From Bradyrhizobium acaciae (lineage in GTDB: Bacteria; Pseudomonadota; Alphaproteobacteria; Rhizobiales; Xanthobacteraceae): a DNA stretch of 45,155 bases. This document shows, one piece after another, positions 6,458 through 17,324 of this stretch (the first letter of the stretch is position 1; the number at the start of each line of letters is the position of its first letter). The notes beneath the pieces were generated by a model, which was given only the letters and a program-made list of their open reading frames with translations, had not been told where the DNA came from and did no database searches. The position numbers and the translations under genes were made by a program. The stretch is from the NCBI RefSeq assembly GCF_020889785.1, contig NZ_JACMYK010000056.1, forward strand, positions 1 through 45,155, read 5' to 3'.

Positions 6458-7378
6458 TCAGGACGGCCAGCGCTGCGCCTTGCTGACCACGAAGTCGCGG
6501 AACACCTGCACCCGGGCCACTGTCTTCAGCTCTTCCGGATAGACGAAGTAGGTGTCGAGCGCGATCGAGTCGGACTCGCCGAACAGCTGCACGAGGTTGT
6601 TCTGTTCGACCAGATAGTCCGGCAGCGCGGCGATACCGAGGCCCTGCTGGCAGGCGCGCACGAGGCCGAGGATGTTGTTGACCTTGAAGTAGGGTTCGCG
6701 CGGACCAGAGCCGTTGCGGCCGGCATCGATCAACCAGCTGCGGTTCTGCAGATGCGGCGGCACCTGAGAGTCGCCGAGCATGATGATGCGGTGCGAGTCG
6801 AGATCGTCGAGCGTCCGCGGCGTGCCGAAGCGCTTGATGTATTCCGGCGAGCAATAGGCGTGGAAGCCGATCGAGAACAGCTTGCGCTGGATCAGGTCCG
6901 GCTGGGTCGGCTTGCGGGTGCGGATCGCGACGTCGGCCTCGCGCATCGACAAATCGAGATCCTCGTCGGTGACGATCAGCGAGATCCGGATGTCCGGATA
7001 GAGCGCAACGAACTCGTCGAGTCGCGGGATCAGCCAGTTGATGCCGAGCGCCGGCGGCGTCGTGATCTTGAGGTCGCCGCTCGGCCGCTCGCGGCTGTCG
7101 GTGAGCTTGGCGCGCGCCGCCTGCAACTGCATGAACACGTCATGCGCGGTGCGGAACAGCAGGTCGCCCTGCTCGGTGAGGATCAGGCCGCGGGCGTGGC
7201 GGTGAAACAGTGAGACCGAGAGCTCCTGCTCCAGCGCGCTGACCTGGCGGGAGACCGCCGACTGCGACAGGCCAAGCTGCTCGCCGGCATGCGTGAAGCT
7301 GCCAGCCTCCGCCGCTGCGTGAAAGACCTTCAGCTTGTCCCAATCCATGTCCGTAAATCCGTCGCGAGATCGTGCCAT
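6458..7378 (-). CDS. LysR-family transcriptional regulator
   Basis: A 306-residue LysR-type regulator. The N-terminal winged helix-turn-helix covers roughly residues 12-72, with FTHAGEQLGLSQSAVSRQVSALE as the recognition region, followed by a typical periplasmic-binding-like effector domain. The ATG at 7378 lies only 2 nt after the trxB stop codon. The alternative ATG at residue 11 (MDWDKLKVFHAAAE) gives the N-terminus seen in many homologues. Tight coupling to trxB suggests co-transcription from the trxB promoter, a conserved arrangement in this group as far as I recall. The effector is unknown. A long transcribed region ending in a strong terminator follows. Confidence 0.9.
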   Translation of the reverse strand: MARSRDGFTDMDWDKLKVFHAAAEAGSFTHAGEQLGLSQSAVSRQVSALEQELSVSLFHRHARGLILTEQGDLLFRTAHDVFMQLQAARAKLTDSRERPSGDLKITTPPALGINWLIPRLDEFVALYPDIRISLIVTDEDLDLSMREADVAIRTRKPTQPDLIQRKLFSIGFHAYCSPEYIKRFGTPRTLDDLDSHRIIMLGDSQVPPHLQNRSWLIDAGRNGSGPREPYFKVNNILGLVRACQQGLGIAALPDYLVEQNNLVQLFGESDSIALDTYFVYPEELKTVARVQVFRDFVVSKAQRWPS

Positions 7379-7380
7379 GA

Positions 7381-8346
7381 TTATTCCGCCGCTGCGCGAT
7401 CGCTCGCGCGAAGAGCCAGGAAGCGTTCGGCCTCGAGCGCCGCCATGCAGCCGAGGCCGGCGGCAGTGACCGCCTGCCGAAAGGTTTCATCCGCCACGTC
7501 GCCCGCGGCGAACAGGCCGGGCACCGAGGTCGCCGTGGAGTTCGGCGCCACCTCGACATAGCCCGACGATTTCAGCTTGATCTGGCCTTTGACGAGCTCC
7601 GTCGCCGGCGCATGGCCGATCGCGATGAAGACGCCGTCGGTCTTGAGGTCCGTCAGTGCACCTGTCTTGACGTTCTTCAGCCGCACATGGGTGACCTTGT
7701 TCGGGTTCTCCGATCCGCAGATCTCGTCGATGGCGGAATCCCACACCACCTTGATCTTGGGATGCTTGAACAGCCGCTCCTGCAGGATGCGCTCGGCACG
7801 GAAATGATCGCGGCGATGTACGATGGTGACCTGGGAGGCGTGGTTGGTGAGGTACAGCGCTTCCTCGACCGCCGTGTTGCCGCCGCCGACCACCACGACT
7901 TCCTTGCCGCGGTAGAAGAAGCCGTCGCAGGTCGCGCAGGCCGAGACGCCACCGCCCTGGAACTTCTCTTCCGACGGAAGACCGAGCCAGCGCGCCTGGG
8001 CGCCGGTGGCGAGGATGACCGACTCGGCGAGATAGACGTCGCCGGAATCGCAGGTCAGGCGGAACGGCCGCTGGCCGAGTTCCAGCTTGGTGACGAGATC
8101 GGTGACGATCTTGGTGCCGACATGGGCCGCCTGCTTCTCCATCTGCTCCATCAGCCAGGGGCCCTGGATCACGTCGGCGAAGCCGGGATAGTTCTCCACG
8201 TCGGTGGTGATGGTGAGCTGCCCGCCCGGCTGAATGCCCTGGATCAGGATCGGTTCGAGCATCGCGCGCGCCGCGTAGATCGCTGCGGTGTAACCGGCGG
8301 GGCCGGACCCGATGATGACGACCTTGGCATGGGTAGGCGCGGGCAT
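7381..8346 (-). CDS. trxB: Thioredoxin-disulfide reductase
   Basis: A cytoplasmic flavoenzyme that passes electrons from NADPH to thioredoxin. The 321-residue protein has the FAD-binding GSGPAG motif at residues 13-18, the redox-active pair in SACATCD (Cys137 and Cys140), the NADPH-binding GGGNTA motif just after it, and the C-terminal FAD motif GLFAAGDV. This order, with the CxxC inside the NADPH domain, is specific to low-molecular-weight TrxB. Length is normal. The ATG is preceded by GAGAGGGATCTC. It is the first gene of a two-gene unit with lysR and is divergent from the Lrp-type regulator. Confidence 0.97.
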   Translation of the reverse strand: MPAPTHAKVVIIGSGPAGYTAAIYAARAMLEPILIQGIQPGGQLTITTDVENYPGFADVIQGPWLMEQMEKQAAHVGTKIVTDLVTKLELGQRPFRLTCDSGDVYLAESVILATGAQARWLGLPSEEKFQGGGVSACATCDGFFYRGKEVVVVGGGNTAVEEALYLTNHASQVTIVHRRDHFRAERILQERLFKHPKIKVVWDSAIDEICGSENPNKVTHVRLKNVKTGALTDLKTDGVFIAIGHAPATELVKGQIKLKSSGYVEVAPNSTATSVPGLFAAGDVADETFRQAVTAAGLGCMAALEAERFLALRASDRAAAE

Positions 8347-8629
8347 TTTGAGATCCCTCTCTTTTGGGGATTTTGATCAAGGACTTGTGCGGGAAGCGCC
8401 CCGGAAGCAGGTCACGGCGGCGCCAAAAGTGTCAAATCCAAGTCTAGGATATCTGGATAGCTATGCAAGAATTGCAATCCATGGCAGCGATTTTTCCCCG
8501 GAACTGAAGTCACATTCGCGAAATCGTGCGCTGCACGCGCAATAAAATTGCGCAATGCCGGCTGGCTGGGCTATGAGAGTTGCCGGCAGAACTTGCCGAA
8601 CCTTCCAAACCCCAGGGAACTGTAGTCGC

Positions 8630-9109
8630 GTGTCGAAGAACCTTGACGAGATCGACCTCAAAATCCTCGCCGAGATCCAGGCCGATGGCCGAATCACCAA
8701 TGTGGAACTCGCCAAACGCGTCGGGATCTCGCCGCCGCCCTGCCTGCGCAGGGTCCGGGCGCTGGAAGAGGAAGGCTACATCCAGGGATACCGCGGCCTG
8801 CTCGATCCGCGCCGCCTCGGCTACGACGTCACGGTGTTCGCCTCGGTGCACCTGTCGAGCCAGGCCGACGCCGACCTGCGTGCCTTCGAGAATTTCGTGC
8901 GCGCCGAGCCGCTGGTGCGAGAATGCTGGATGTTGTCGGGCGAGGTCGATTTCATCCTCAAATGCGTCGCCCCTGACATGGCGACGTTCCAGGACTTCGT
9001 CACCCATCTGACGGCCGCGCCGCATGTGCGCAATGTCAGGACGTCGCTGGTGCTGCACAATTCGAAATATGAAGCCGCGGTGCCGCTCGGACTGAAGGCT
9101 GCGGGCTGA
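8630..9109 (+). CDS. Lrp/AsnC-family transcriptional regulator
   Basis: A 159-residue feast/famine regulator. The N-terminal helix-turn-helix (residues about 5-55: LDEIDLKILAEIQADGRITN, then VELAKRVGISPPPCLRRVRALE) and the C-terminal RAM ligand domain with the WMLSGEVDFILKC beta strands are both intact. The GTG start at 8630 gives the standard N-terminus (VSKNLDEIDLK) and has AGGGAA ten nt upstream. Extending to the ATG at 8555 adds 25 residues without family resemblance. It diverges from trxB across 283 nt. Such regulators usually respond to amino acids; which one cannot be read from sequence. Confidence 0.93.
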   Translation: MSKNLDEIDLKILAEIQADGRITNVELAKRVGISPPPCLRRVRALEEEGYIQGYRGLLDPRRLGYDVTVFASVHLSSQADADLRAFENFVRAEPLVRECWMLSGEVDFILKCVAPDMATFQDFVTHLTAAPHVRNVRTSLVLHNSKYEAAVPLGLKAAG

Positions 9110-9120
9110 CGGGCGGAGCC

Positions 9121-9220
9121 CGTCATTCCGGAGCGATGCGTCGGCATCGAATCCGGAATCTCGAGATTCCCCGATGCGCGCATCTGAGGTCTGGCGCTTG
9201 CGCACCAGACCGGAATGACG
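9121..9220. repeat. Palindromic intergenic repeat (CGTCATTCCGG type)
   Basis: CGTCATTCCGG (9121-9131) and CCGGAATGACG (9210-9220) are perfect reverse complements. Between them lies the inner palindrome GGAATCTCGAGATTCC (9155-9170), plus GGTCTGG and CCAGACC arms. This family is common between convergent genes in Bradyrhizobium. It separates the Lrp-type gene from doxX and could form the 3' end of both. Confidence 0.7.
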
Positions 9221-9257
9221 TCGTTGTTGTCCGTTAGGTGAGGCTCGCTTGGAGTCG

Positions 9258-9659
9258 TTACCTCTTGCCCATTGCAGCATCGACGCTGATCGGGCCCGGG
9301 CCCGAGGTCGCGAGATACAGGCAAGCAAAGCAGAATGCGATTGCAAGGCTGCCGTTGTTGAGCAGCGGATAGAACCCTTTGGGGAAATGGCCCATGAAGT
9401 AGGCGAAGGCCATTTCGCCCGCCAGGATGAAGGCCACGATCCGCGAGAAGAGGCCGATCATCAGCAGCCCGCCCAGGATCAGTTCGAGCGTGCCGGCTGC
9501 TCCGATCAATGAGAACAGTTCGACTTTTTCGAACATCGTTCCGGGCGGGAATTTGAAAAGCTTGGCGACGCCGAACTGAAACAGCAGCAGCCCTGTGATG
9601 AATCGAAACAGGCTGAGCGCCAGCGGCTGAAGCTTGGATAGTGTCTGGTCCATTGTCAT
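9258..9659 (-). CDS. DoxX-family membrane protein
   Basis: A 133-residue inner-membrane protein with four hydrophobic segments (about residues 12-32, 50-70, 73-90 and 100-118) and the DoxX-family pattern: ALSLFRFITGLLLFQFGVAK in the first helix, GTLELILGGLLMIGLFSRI in the second, and EMAFAYFMGHFPKGFYPLLNNG before the last. DoxX relatives are linked to oxidoreductase or thiol stress functions, but this member has no known substrate. AGGGGGTAA precedes the ATG. It stands alone between a palindromic repeat and a long non-coding stretch. Confidence 0.88.
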   Translation of the reverse strand: MTMDQTLSKLQPLALSLFRFITGLLLFQFGVAKLFKFPPGTMFEKVELFSLIGAAGTLELILGGLLMIGLFSRIVAFILAGEMAFAYFMGHFPKGFYPLLNNGSLAIAFCFACLYLATSGPGPISVDAAMGKR

Positions 9660-9953
9660 TTACCCCCTGTTTGACATGCTGGAACGTTGCACGATGCAGA
9701 AACACACGGTGTCCGCCACCCGAGTGTGATGTCAACACCTTGCGTCCGGAATCATTCCTCGCGCGATGGCCGTCGCGAAGGAATGCGACGGTGACACGGT
9801 GACGCGCAGCGATGCATGTTGCGACGCAATCATCCGACCCGAGTGCCGTCCCCCGACATGATTATACTGCATAAACATGTCACGGCCTCACTAGTATGCC
9901 GCGTACCCGCTCTCCACTCACATTGCTGTCAGACGCGGGGAAAACGCGGGCAC
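9660..9953. other. Intergenic stretch upstream of doxX
   Basis: No gene is visible. The one structured site is an inverted repeat, GACATG (9855-9860) and CATGTC (9876-9881), whose spacer holds TATAAT on the minus strand (9866-9861). No good -35 box lies at the right distance, so I regard it only as a possible operator/promoter for doxX. Confidence 0.3.
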
Positions 9954-9985
9954 AAAAAAAGCCGCGTGCAGGACGCGGCCTTTTT
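9954..9985. terminator. Bidirectional intrinsic terminator downstream of greA
   Basis: GCCGCGT (9961-9967) and ACGCGGC (9973-9979) form a 7-bp stem with a 5-nt loop. A7 precedes it and T5 follows, so it works on either strand. It starts about 27 nt after the greA stop codon and most likely ends greA transcription on the minus strand. Confidence 0.85.
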
Positions 9986-10006
9986 GCACCAGTCACATGG
10001 AAGTAA

Positions 10007-10483
10007 CTACCGCCACTCGACCTTGGTGATCTCGTAGGCCTTGGCGCCGCCCGGCGCCATCACCTCGACGGTGGTGCCCTTCTTCTTGCCGATCAGCGCG
10101 CGCGCCAGCGGCGAGGTGATGGAGATGCGGCCCTTCTTGGCGTCGGCCTCGACCTCGCCGACGATCTGCCACACCGCCTTCTTCTCGGTGTCCTCGTCGA
10201 TCAGCGTCACGGTCGCGCCGAACTTGATGGTGTCGCCGGACAGTTTCGAAATGTCGATGATGTCGGCGCGCGCGAGCTTGTCCTCGAGCTCGGCGATGCG
10301 GCCTTCATTGTGCGACTGCTCTTCCTTGGCGGCGTGATACTCGGCGTTCTCCGAGAGATCGCCATGCGAGCGCGCTTCCGCAATGTGTTCGATGATGCGC
10401 GGACGATCCTCCGACTGGCGTCGCTTCAACTCGTCCGTCAGCGCGGCGTATCCGCCCGCGGTCATCGGAACCTTATCCATCAT
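10007..10483 (-). CDS. greA: Transcription elongation factor GreA
   Basis: GreA enters the RNA polymerase secondary channel and stimulates cleavage of backtracked RNA. The 158-residue length is standard. The N-terminal coiled coil (residues about 1-75) contains MTAGGYAALTDELKRRQS and the tip acidic residues in HGDLSENAEYHAAKE, the most diagnostic GreA motif. The C-terminal FKBP-like domain ends with SPLARALIGKKKGTTVEV and an APGG turn. AAGATG forms the region before the ATG. It is transcribed in the same direction as carB upstream but is separated by about 190 nt containing an inverted repeat. A strong terminator follows. Confidence 0.97.
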   Translation of the reverse strand: MMDKVPMTAGGYAALTDELKRRQSEDRPRIIEHIAEARSHGDLSENAEYHAAKEEQSHNEGRIAELEDKLARADIIDISKLSGDTIKFGATVTLIDEDTEKKAVWQIVGEVEADAKKGRISITSPLARALIGKKKGTTVEVMAPGGAKAYEITKVEWR

Positions 10484-10645
10484 CTTCGTCCTTCATCGTG
10501 CGCGCCCGGCAGCCGTGCACGAATATCCAGTTCAGCTAACGCAGGAATCAGGACGCAAGCGCGCCCGGAAGCCCAGTGATTTTCGGCCCCGCTAAGGGCC
10601 GTGACAACATCCAAGCGCGCGGTGAGTTCCAGCCATTCGGCTAAT

Positions 10646-10677
10646 TGACCGCGCCGGGCCTTTAGCCCAGGCAGCGG

Positions 10678-10680
<3 letters not shown>
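10646..10680. other. Inverted repeat overlapping the carB stop codon
   Basis: TGACCGC (10646-10652) and GCGGTCA (10674-10680) are perfect reverse complements, with a further GGGC/GCCC pairing inside. The second arm contains the carB stop codon. No T-tract follows on either strand, so this is a 3' structure of uncertain role and not a clear terminator. Confidence 0.4.
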
Positions 10681-14142
<3,462 letters not shown>

Positions 14143-14170
14143 CAGCTCTCGCGGACTGGAATTTGGGCAC

Positions 14171-14199
14171 AAAAAAAGGGCGCGCTGGTCGCGCGTCCC
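14171..14199 (-). terminator. Terminator-like hairpin 28 nt before the carB start codon
   Basis: On the minus strand, GGG and GCGCG pair with CGCGC and CCC (one bulged base) around a 4-nt loop, followed by T7 (14177-14171). The T-tract ends 28 nt before the carB ATG, too close for a complete promoter in between. Upstream in the same leader is another nested hairpin: GCGGGT (14228-14233) with ACCCGC (14255-14260), enclosing GGTCT/AGACC (14234-14245). The pair looks like an attenuator, or like a tRNA-transcript terminator that carB expression must bypass. Confidence 0.6.
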
Positions 14200-14448
14200 T
14201 CGGGCCTAGGAGCGCGATCCCTCGCGCGCGGGTGGTCTTTAGACCAGTTTCCGCACCCGCGAAACCCCCAAAAACACCCAATCAACCGTGATTCTGGGGG
14301 AAAATCCGCATTCGGCGTATGCTTGGTTTGGGGGTGCTCAGGGGCGGGGATGTGGTTGGCCGGGCCCGGCTTCGCCCTGCGGGCTACGCCGCGGCAGCAT
14401 TCGCTACGAGACGGCTTGCCGAGCCGAAGCTGCGTGGGCAGCGAAGGC
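14200..14448. other. Leader region between the tRNA-like gene and carB
   Basis: No convincing gene. It contains the nested GCGGGT/GGTCT hairpin (14228-14260), and a GC-rich block (about 14345-14445) with GGGCCCGGC and GCGAAG motifs of the kind repeated in Bradyrhizobium intergenic DNA. I see no strong promoter for carB here. Transcription may enter from the tRNA-like gene. Confidence 0.35.
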
Positions 14449-14524
14449 TGGAGGCCCGGCCTGGATTTGAACCAGGATAAACAGTGTTGCACCACTGCCG
14501 CGTCGACGCTTCCGCCACCGGGCC
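14449..14524 (-). tRNA. Atypical tRNA-Cys-like gene (anticodon GCA)
   Basis: The minus strand encodes a 76-nt cloverleaf with CCA included. The acceptor stem is GGCCCGG/CCGGGCC (7 bp). The D-stem is GCG/CGC. The anticodon stem is GCAGT/ACTGT (one G-U). The T-stem is CCTGG/CCAGG with loop TTCAAAT. The discriminator base is U73, the base that marks bacterial tRNA-Cys, and T-GCA-A sits in the anticodon loop. Two things are wrong for a normal tRNA. The anticodon loop (GGTGCAAC) has 8 nt, or 6 if a sixth G-C pair forms. The D-loop (GAAGCGTCGA) lacks the GG pair needed for the elbow. It may be a minor isoacceptor, a frameshift-type suppressor, a regulatory RNA or a decaying copy. Confidence 0.7.
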
Positions 14525-14601
14525 GAGTGGATCATTGCTGATTATTTCAGCGTCCGCCACGTTTACTTTTGGTTAACCCTAATATCTTGTACAACCCCTG
14601 A

Positions 14602-15291
14602 TCAATGGTGCGCCACGAATGTCATCCGCCACGGATTGTGCCCGATGTTGCGCGGCGCGCGCGTGGCGCTGAAGCCGGCGGCGCCGAGCTTTTTGATCAT
14701 CTCGTCCTCGCGGTAGCGCTGTAATCCGATCTTGGTGCGCAGCTGCCGGTAATCGGACAATGCCGTCGAGGCGAGCCCGACCAGCGCATCGCGCAGGAAG
14801 CCGTGGGCCGCCGCAAAGCGCAGCAGTGCGATGACGTCCCTGATCATGCCGACTTCGGGCCGCAGGATATCGCCGAGCACGAAACGGCCCGAGGGTTTCA
14901 GCAGGCGATGGATCACGTCGAATGCGTTGTCGAGCTCCTGCGGCGTCATGTATTGCGCCACCGAATTCATCACCACGAGGTCGATCGAGTCGGCGTCCAT
15001 GTGCTTCAGATCATCGAGCGAGCGGACGCGGATCCTGGTATCGGGTGCAAAGCGCGCGACCAGGCGGCCACGTACGCCGGGCGCGGGCTCCGCCAGATAG
15101 AGCTGGGTGCAGGCATTGGCGACCTTCGCCGCCGACAACGCCTCGCCGCACGCATAGTCGAGCACCACGGCGTCAGGCGAGGTGATGTAGCCGATGATGT
15201 CGTTTGCGATGACCTGGAAATGCAGGTCGCGGTGCAGTCGGCTCGCATAAATCGTATGTGTGGAATCGTAATAATCGATCCATTCATCCAT
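14602..15291 (-). CDS. Class I SAM-dependent methyltransferase
   Basis: A 229-residue Rossmann-fold methyltransferase. Motif I is VLDYACGEAL (about residues 43-52), the acidic end of strand 2 is YLAEPAPG, and motif IV is DSIDLVVMNSVAQYM, followed by the post-motif LLKPSGRFVLGDIL. These are the SAM-binding landmarks of the Methyltransf_11/25 type. The C-terminal part (YREDEMIKKLGAAGFSATR) is also typical. Nothing points to a particular substrate. The gene lies alone between the tRNA-like gene and dps on the minus strand. ATG is taken at 15291. Confidence 0.85.
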   Translation of the reverse strand: MDEWIDYYDSTHTIYASRLHRDLHFQVIANDIIGYITSPDAVVLDYACGEALSAAKVANACTQLYLAEPAPGVRGRLVARFAPDTRIRVRSLDDLKHMDADSIDLVVMNSVAQYMTPQELDNAFDVIHRLLKPSGRFVLGDILRPEVGMIRDVIALLRFAAAHGFLRDALVGLASTALSDYRQLRTKIGLQRYREDEMIKKLGAAGFSATRAPRNIGHNPWRMTFVAHH

Positions 15292-15415
15292 CGCGTTTGG
15301 TATCCGGCAGAACGTGTTCCTGGCCTCAGGAACGGGTGGGCTGATGATGCGTTAGCGGTCCGGCGGCCAATGTTCAATGCGCCGAAATACGGGGTTCCTA
15401 ACAGGAAGGTTTACC

Positions 15416-15954
15416 GTGAGCAAAGCCAAGAGTGACACCAGGACCGACAAGATCTCGCCCGATCTCGACACGCCGAGCGATCTGCCGCAGGCTGCGGTGG
15501 AGACGATCTCGGCCTCGCTCAACACGCTTCTGGCCGATGCCTTTGCGCTTTATTTGAAGACCAAGAATTTTCATTGGCATGTCAGCGGCCGGCACTTCCA
15601 TGATTACCATTGCTGCTGGACGAACAGTCGGACGCGATCTTCGCGACCACCGACCAGATCGCCGAACGGGTGCGCAAGCTCGGCGGCGCGACGCTGAGGT
15701 CGATCGGCGACATCGCCAAGCGTCAGACCATCAAGGACAATGACGAGGACTATGTCCCGCCGCGCGAAATGCTGCGCGAGTTGATGGAAGACAACAAGCA
15801 CATCGCGGCTGCGATGCGCAAGGCGCACAAGCTCGCCGACGACCATGAGGATTCCGGCACTGCCGGCCTGCTCGAAACCTTCATCGATGAAACCGAGCGC
15901 CGCACCTGGTTCCTGTTCGAGGCCAGCCGCCAGGAAGGCAGCAACGCGGCCTGA
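15416..15954 (+). pseudogene. dps: Dps/ferritin-like DNA-protection protein, frameshifted
   Basis: Dps proteins oxidise and store iron in 12-subunit shells and protect DNA. The GTG at 15416 follows AGGAAGG. The first part reads to YLKTKNFHWHVSGRHFHDYH, then the frame breaks at about 15610. The remainder (LLLDEQSDAIFATTDQIAER, to a normal C-terminus ending FEASRQEGSNAA) continues in the -1 frame. One missing base at CCATTGCTGC, for example a lost T, explains it. The joined protein would have about 179 residues and an intact ferroxidase set (His in FHWH, His and Asp/Glu in HLLLDEQ). The break lies inside that active-site segment. It is either a real pseudogene or a sequencing error; both halves are otherwise undamaged. 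Confidence 0.85.
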
Positions 15955-15960
15955 ATTTCA

Positions 15961-16049
15961 CCCTCTCCCCTTGTGGAAGAGGGGGGCTTCGATGGGATCG
16001 GCTCGCATCTGTCGATGCGAGCCACCTTGTCCCACGAGGGGAGAAGGGA
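15961..16049. repeat. Palindromic intergenic repeat (CCCTCTCCCC type)
   Basis: CCCTCTCCCCTTGTGG (15961-15976) pairs imperfectly with CCACGAGGGGAGAAGGG (16033-16049). The inner arms GGCTCGCAT (16000-16008) and ATGCGAGCC (16015-16023) are perfect. It lies between the convergent dps and cupin genes and could form the 3' end of both transcripts. Confidence 0.65.
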
Positions 16050-16070
16050 AAGAGGCAGCACGCCAGAACG

Positions 16071-16592
16071 TCAGCGCTTCCACAGCCGCACCAGAGGCCC
16101 GTCTTTGCCCATCACCGGATCGGTCGCCGGGATCGCGACCAGCGGGATCGTCTTCAGCGCCTTGACGTAGTTCTCCGGCGTCGGCCGTTGCAGGTCCATC
16201 GGCGGACCCGGCGGATAGGCGCCGACCACGGAAAAATCGTCGCTCGCCGAGAGGCATTGATGCCCGGTGCCGGCCGGCAGGATCGCGACGTCGCCGGCCG
16301 TGATCTCGAGTGCTCGCCCGTGCTCGCCGCCGAATTGCACGCGCGCGCTGCCGCGGGCGACGCCAAGCACCTCGTGCACGGTGGCGTGGTAATGCGGGAA
16401 GTCGTAGACGCCGTTGCGCCACATCGCGCCCCAGCCATGCTTGCCGAACAACTGCTCGATCGTGGCCTCGGGATTTTTGCCGACATCGACCGTGCCCTTG
16501 TAAACCAGGAACGGCATCGGATTGTTCGGCACCAGCCCGTCGTCCTCGAAGACGATGGCAAGCGGCTCGGCCCCGGCTTTGACTGCGGACAT
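16071..16592 (-). CDS. Cupin-domain protein (YjlB-like)
   Basis: A 173-residue protein with one cupin beta-barrel. The metal-binding motif 1 region reads HYHATVHEVLGVARG and motif 2 reads GDVAILPAGTGHQC. The segment FGKHGWGAMWRNGVYDFPHYHATVHE is characteristic of the uncharacterised YjlB (COG4297) group. The histidines and the glutamate needed to hold a metal are present. No substrate is known for this group. The C-terminal part (MDLQRPTPENYVKALKTIPL) is conserved in it as far as I recall. It is on the minus strand, 100 nt after the thioesterase gene, and may be co-transcribed with it. Confidence 0.82.
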   Translation of the reverse strand: MSAVKAGAEPLAIVFEDDGLVPNNPMPFLVYKGTVDVGKNPEATIEQLFGKHGWGAMWRNGVYDFPHYHATVHEVLGVARGSARVQFGGEHGRALEITAGDVAILPAGTGHQCLSASDDFSVVGAYPPGPPMDLQRPTPENYVKALKTIPLVAIPATDPVMGKDGPLVRLWKR

Positions 16593-16692
16593 GTGACCCT
16601 CCGGCGCGTGTGAACGAAAGATTATCCGTGCAGCAACCCGTTGTCAGCGTGCCGCGTTCCTCCTGAAACGGTCGAGCTCCAGCTCGTCCTCA

Positions 16693-17190
16693 TCAGGTTC
16701 CTTTGGGCAGCTCGAACACCAGGCAGGTGGTGGTCGCATGCGCGAGCAGCTTGCCCTTGTCGTCGGTGATGCGTGCTTCGGCGGTTGCAACACGGCGGCC
16801 GGCGTTGAGGACGTGGCCTTCGGTGCGGATCGTGCCGGTGTCCTGGCTCATGCCGCGGACGAAGGAGATCTTGAACTCCAGCGTGGTATAGCCGAAACCC
16901 TTCGGCAGCGTGGTCTGCACCGCGAGCCCCATCGCGGAATCCAGCAGGATCGCGGCGTAGCCGCCATGCACGGAGCCGATCGGGTTGTAGTGTCGCAGGC
17001 CGGGGATGCTGTGGATCACCACATGGCCGGTCTCGGCTGAGCAGTCGAACGGTTCGACCGTCTCCATGATCGGCGGCTCCGGCAGGGTGCGGGCGAAGAT
17101 GCCGCGCACGAAGTCGAGCCCCGGCATCGACGCCATCACCGCCAGCGAGGAGACGCCGTAGGTGGGTTTCGGGGCGGCGCTGTCGGTCAT
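16693..17190 (-). CDS. PaaI-family hotdog thioesterase
   Basis: A 165-residue single-hotdog protein of the PaaI/DUF4442 type that hydrolyses acyl-CoA or aryl-CoA thioesters. The central signature NPIGSVHGGYAAILLDSAMG contains the HGG motif followed by the acidic residue Asp used in catalysis. TTLEFKISFVRGM and VLNAGRRVATAEARITDD are the conserved later strands. I take the ATG at 17190 (MTDSAAPKP). Longer versions starting at 17232 merely translate the adjoining palindromic repeat. It lies between carA upstream and the cupin gene on the same strand. The substrate is unknown. Confidence 0.9.
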   Translation of the reverse strand: MTDSAAPKPTYGVSSLAVMASMPGLDFVRGIFARTLPEPPIMETVEPFDCSAETGHVVIHSIPGLRHYNPIGSVHGGYAAILLDSAMGLAVQTTLPKGFGYTTLEFKISFVRGMSQDTGTIRTEGHVLNAGRRVATAEARITDDKGKLLAHATTTCLVFELPKGT

Positions 17191-17201
17191 TGGTAAAATC
17201 T

Positions 17202-17320
17202 CCGTCATTGCGAGTGGAGCGAAGCAATCCATCGCTCCATGCGGGGATAGATGGATTGCTTCGTCGCTTCAGTGCAAAATTGCTTTTGCAATTTTGTCAC
17301 GAGCTTCCTCGCAATGACGG
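17202..17320. repeat. Palindromic intergenic repeat (CGTCATTGCGAG type), copy 1
   Basis: CCGTCATTGCGAG (17202-17214) and CTCGCAATGACGG (17308-17320) are perfect reverse complements. Inside are GAAGCAATCCAT with ATGGATTGCTTC, and a hairpin CAAAATTGC-TTTT-GCAATTTTG (17275-17296). The second copy of this family is at 40792-40882. It lies between carA and the thioesterase gene on one strand, and its end is 4 nt from the carA stop codon. Confidence 0.75.
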
Positions 17321-17324
17321 AGTG

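Noticed and set aside
14340..14448. Insertion-sequence remnant between the tRNA-like gene and carB
   Set aside because: GC-rich repeated words are present but no transposase fragment or paired terminal repeats could be seen.
14449..14524. Selenocysteine tRNA
   Set aside because: Acceptor and T stems are 7 and 5 bp, there is no long variable arm, and the loop reads GCA, not UCA.
17191..17232. Extended N-terminus of the thioesterase starting in the upstream repeat
   Set aside because: The extra residues (MDCFAPLAMTEILP) are a translation of the palindromic repeat, which also occurs elsewhere; the ATG at 17190 gives the natural start.
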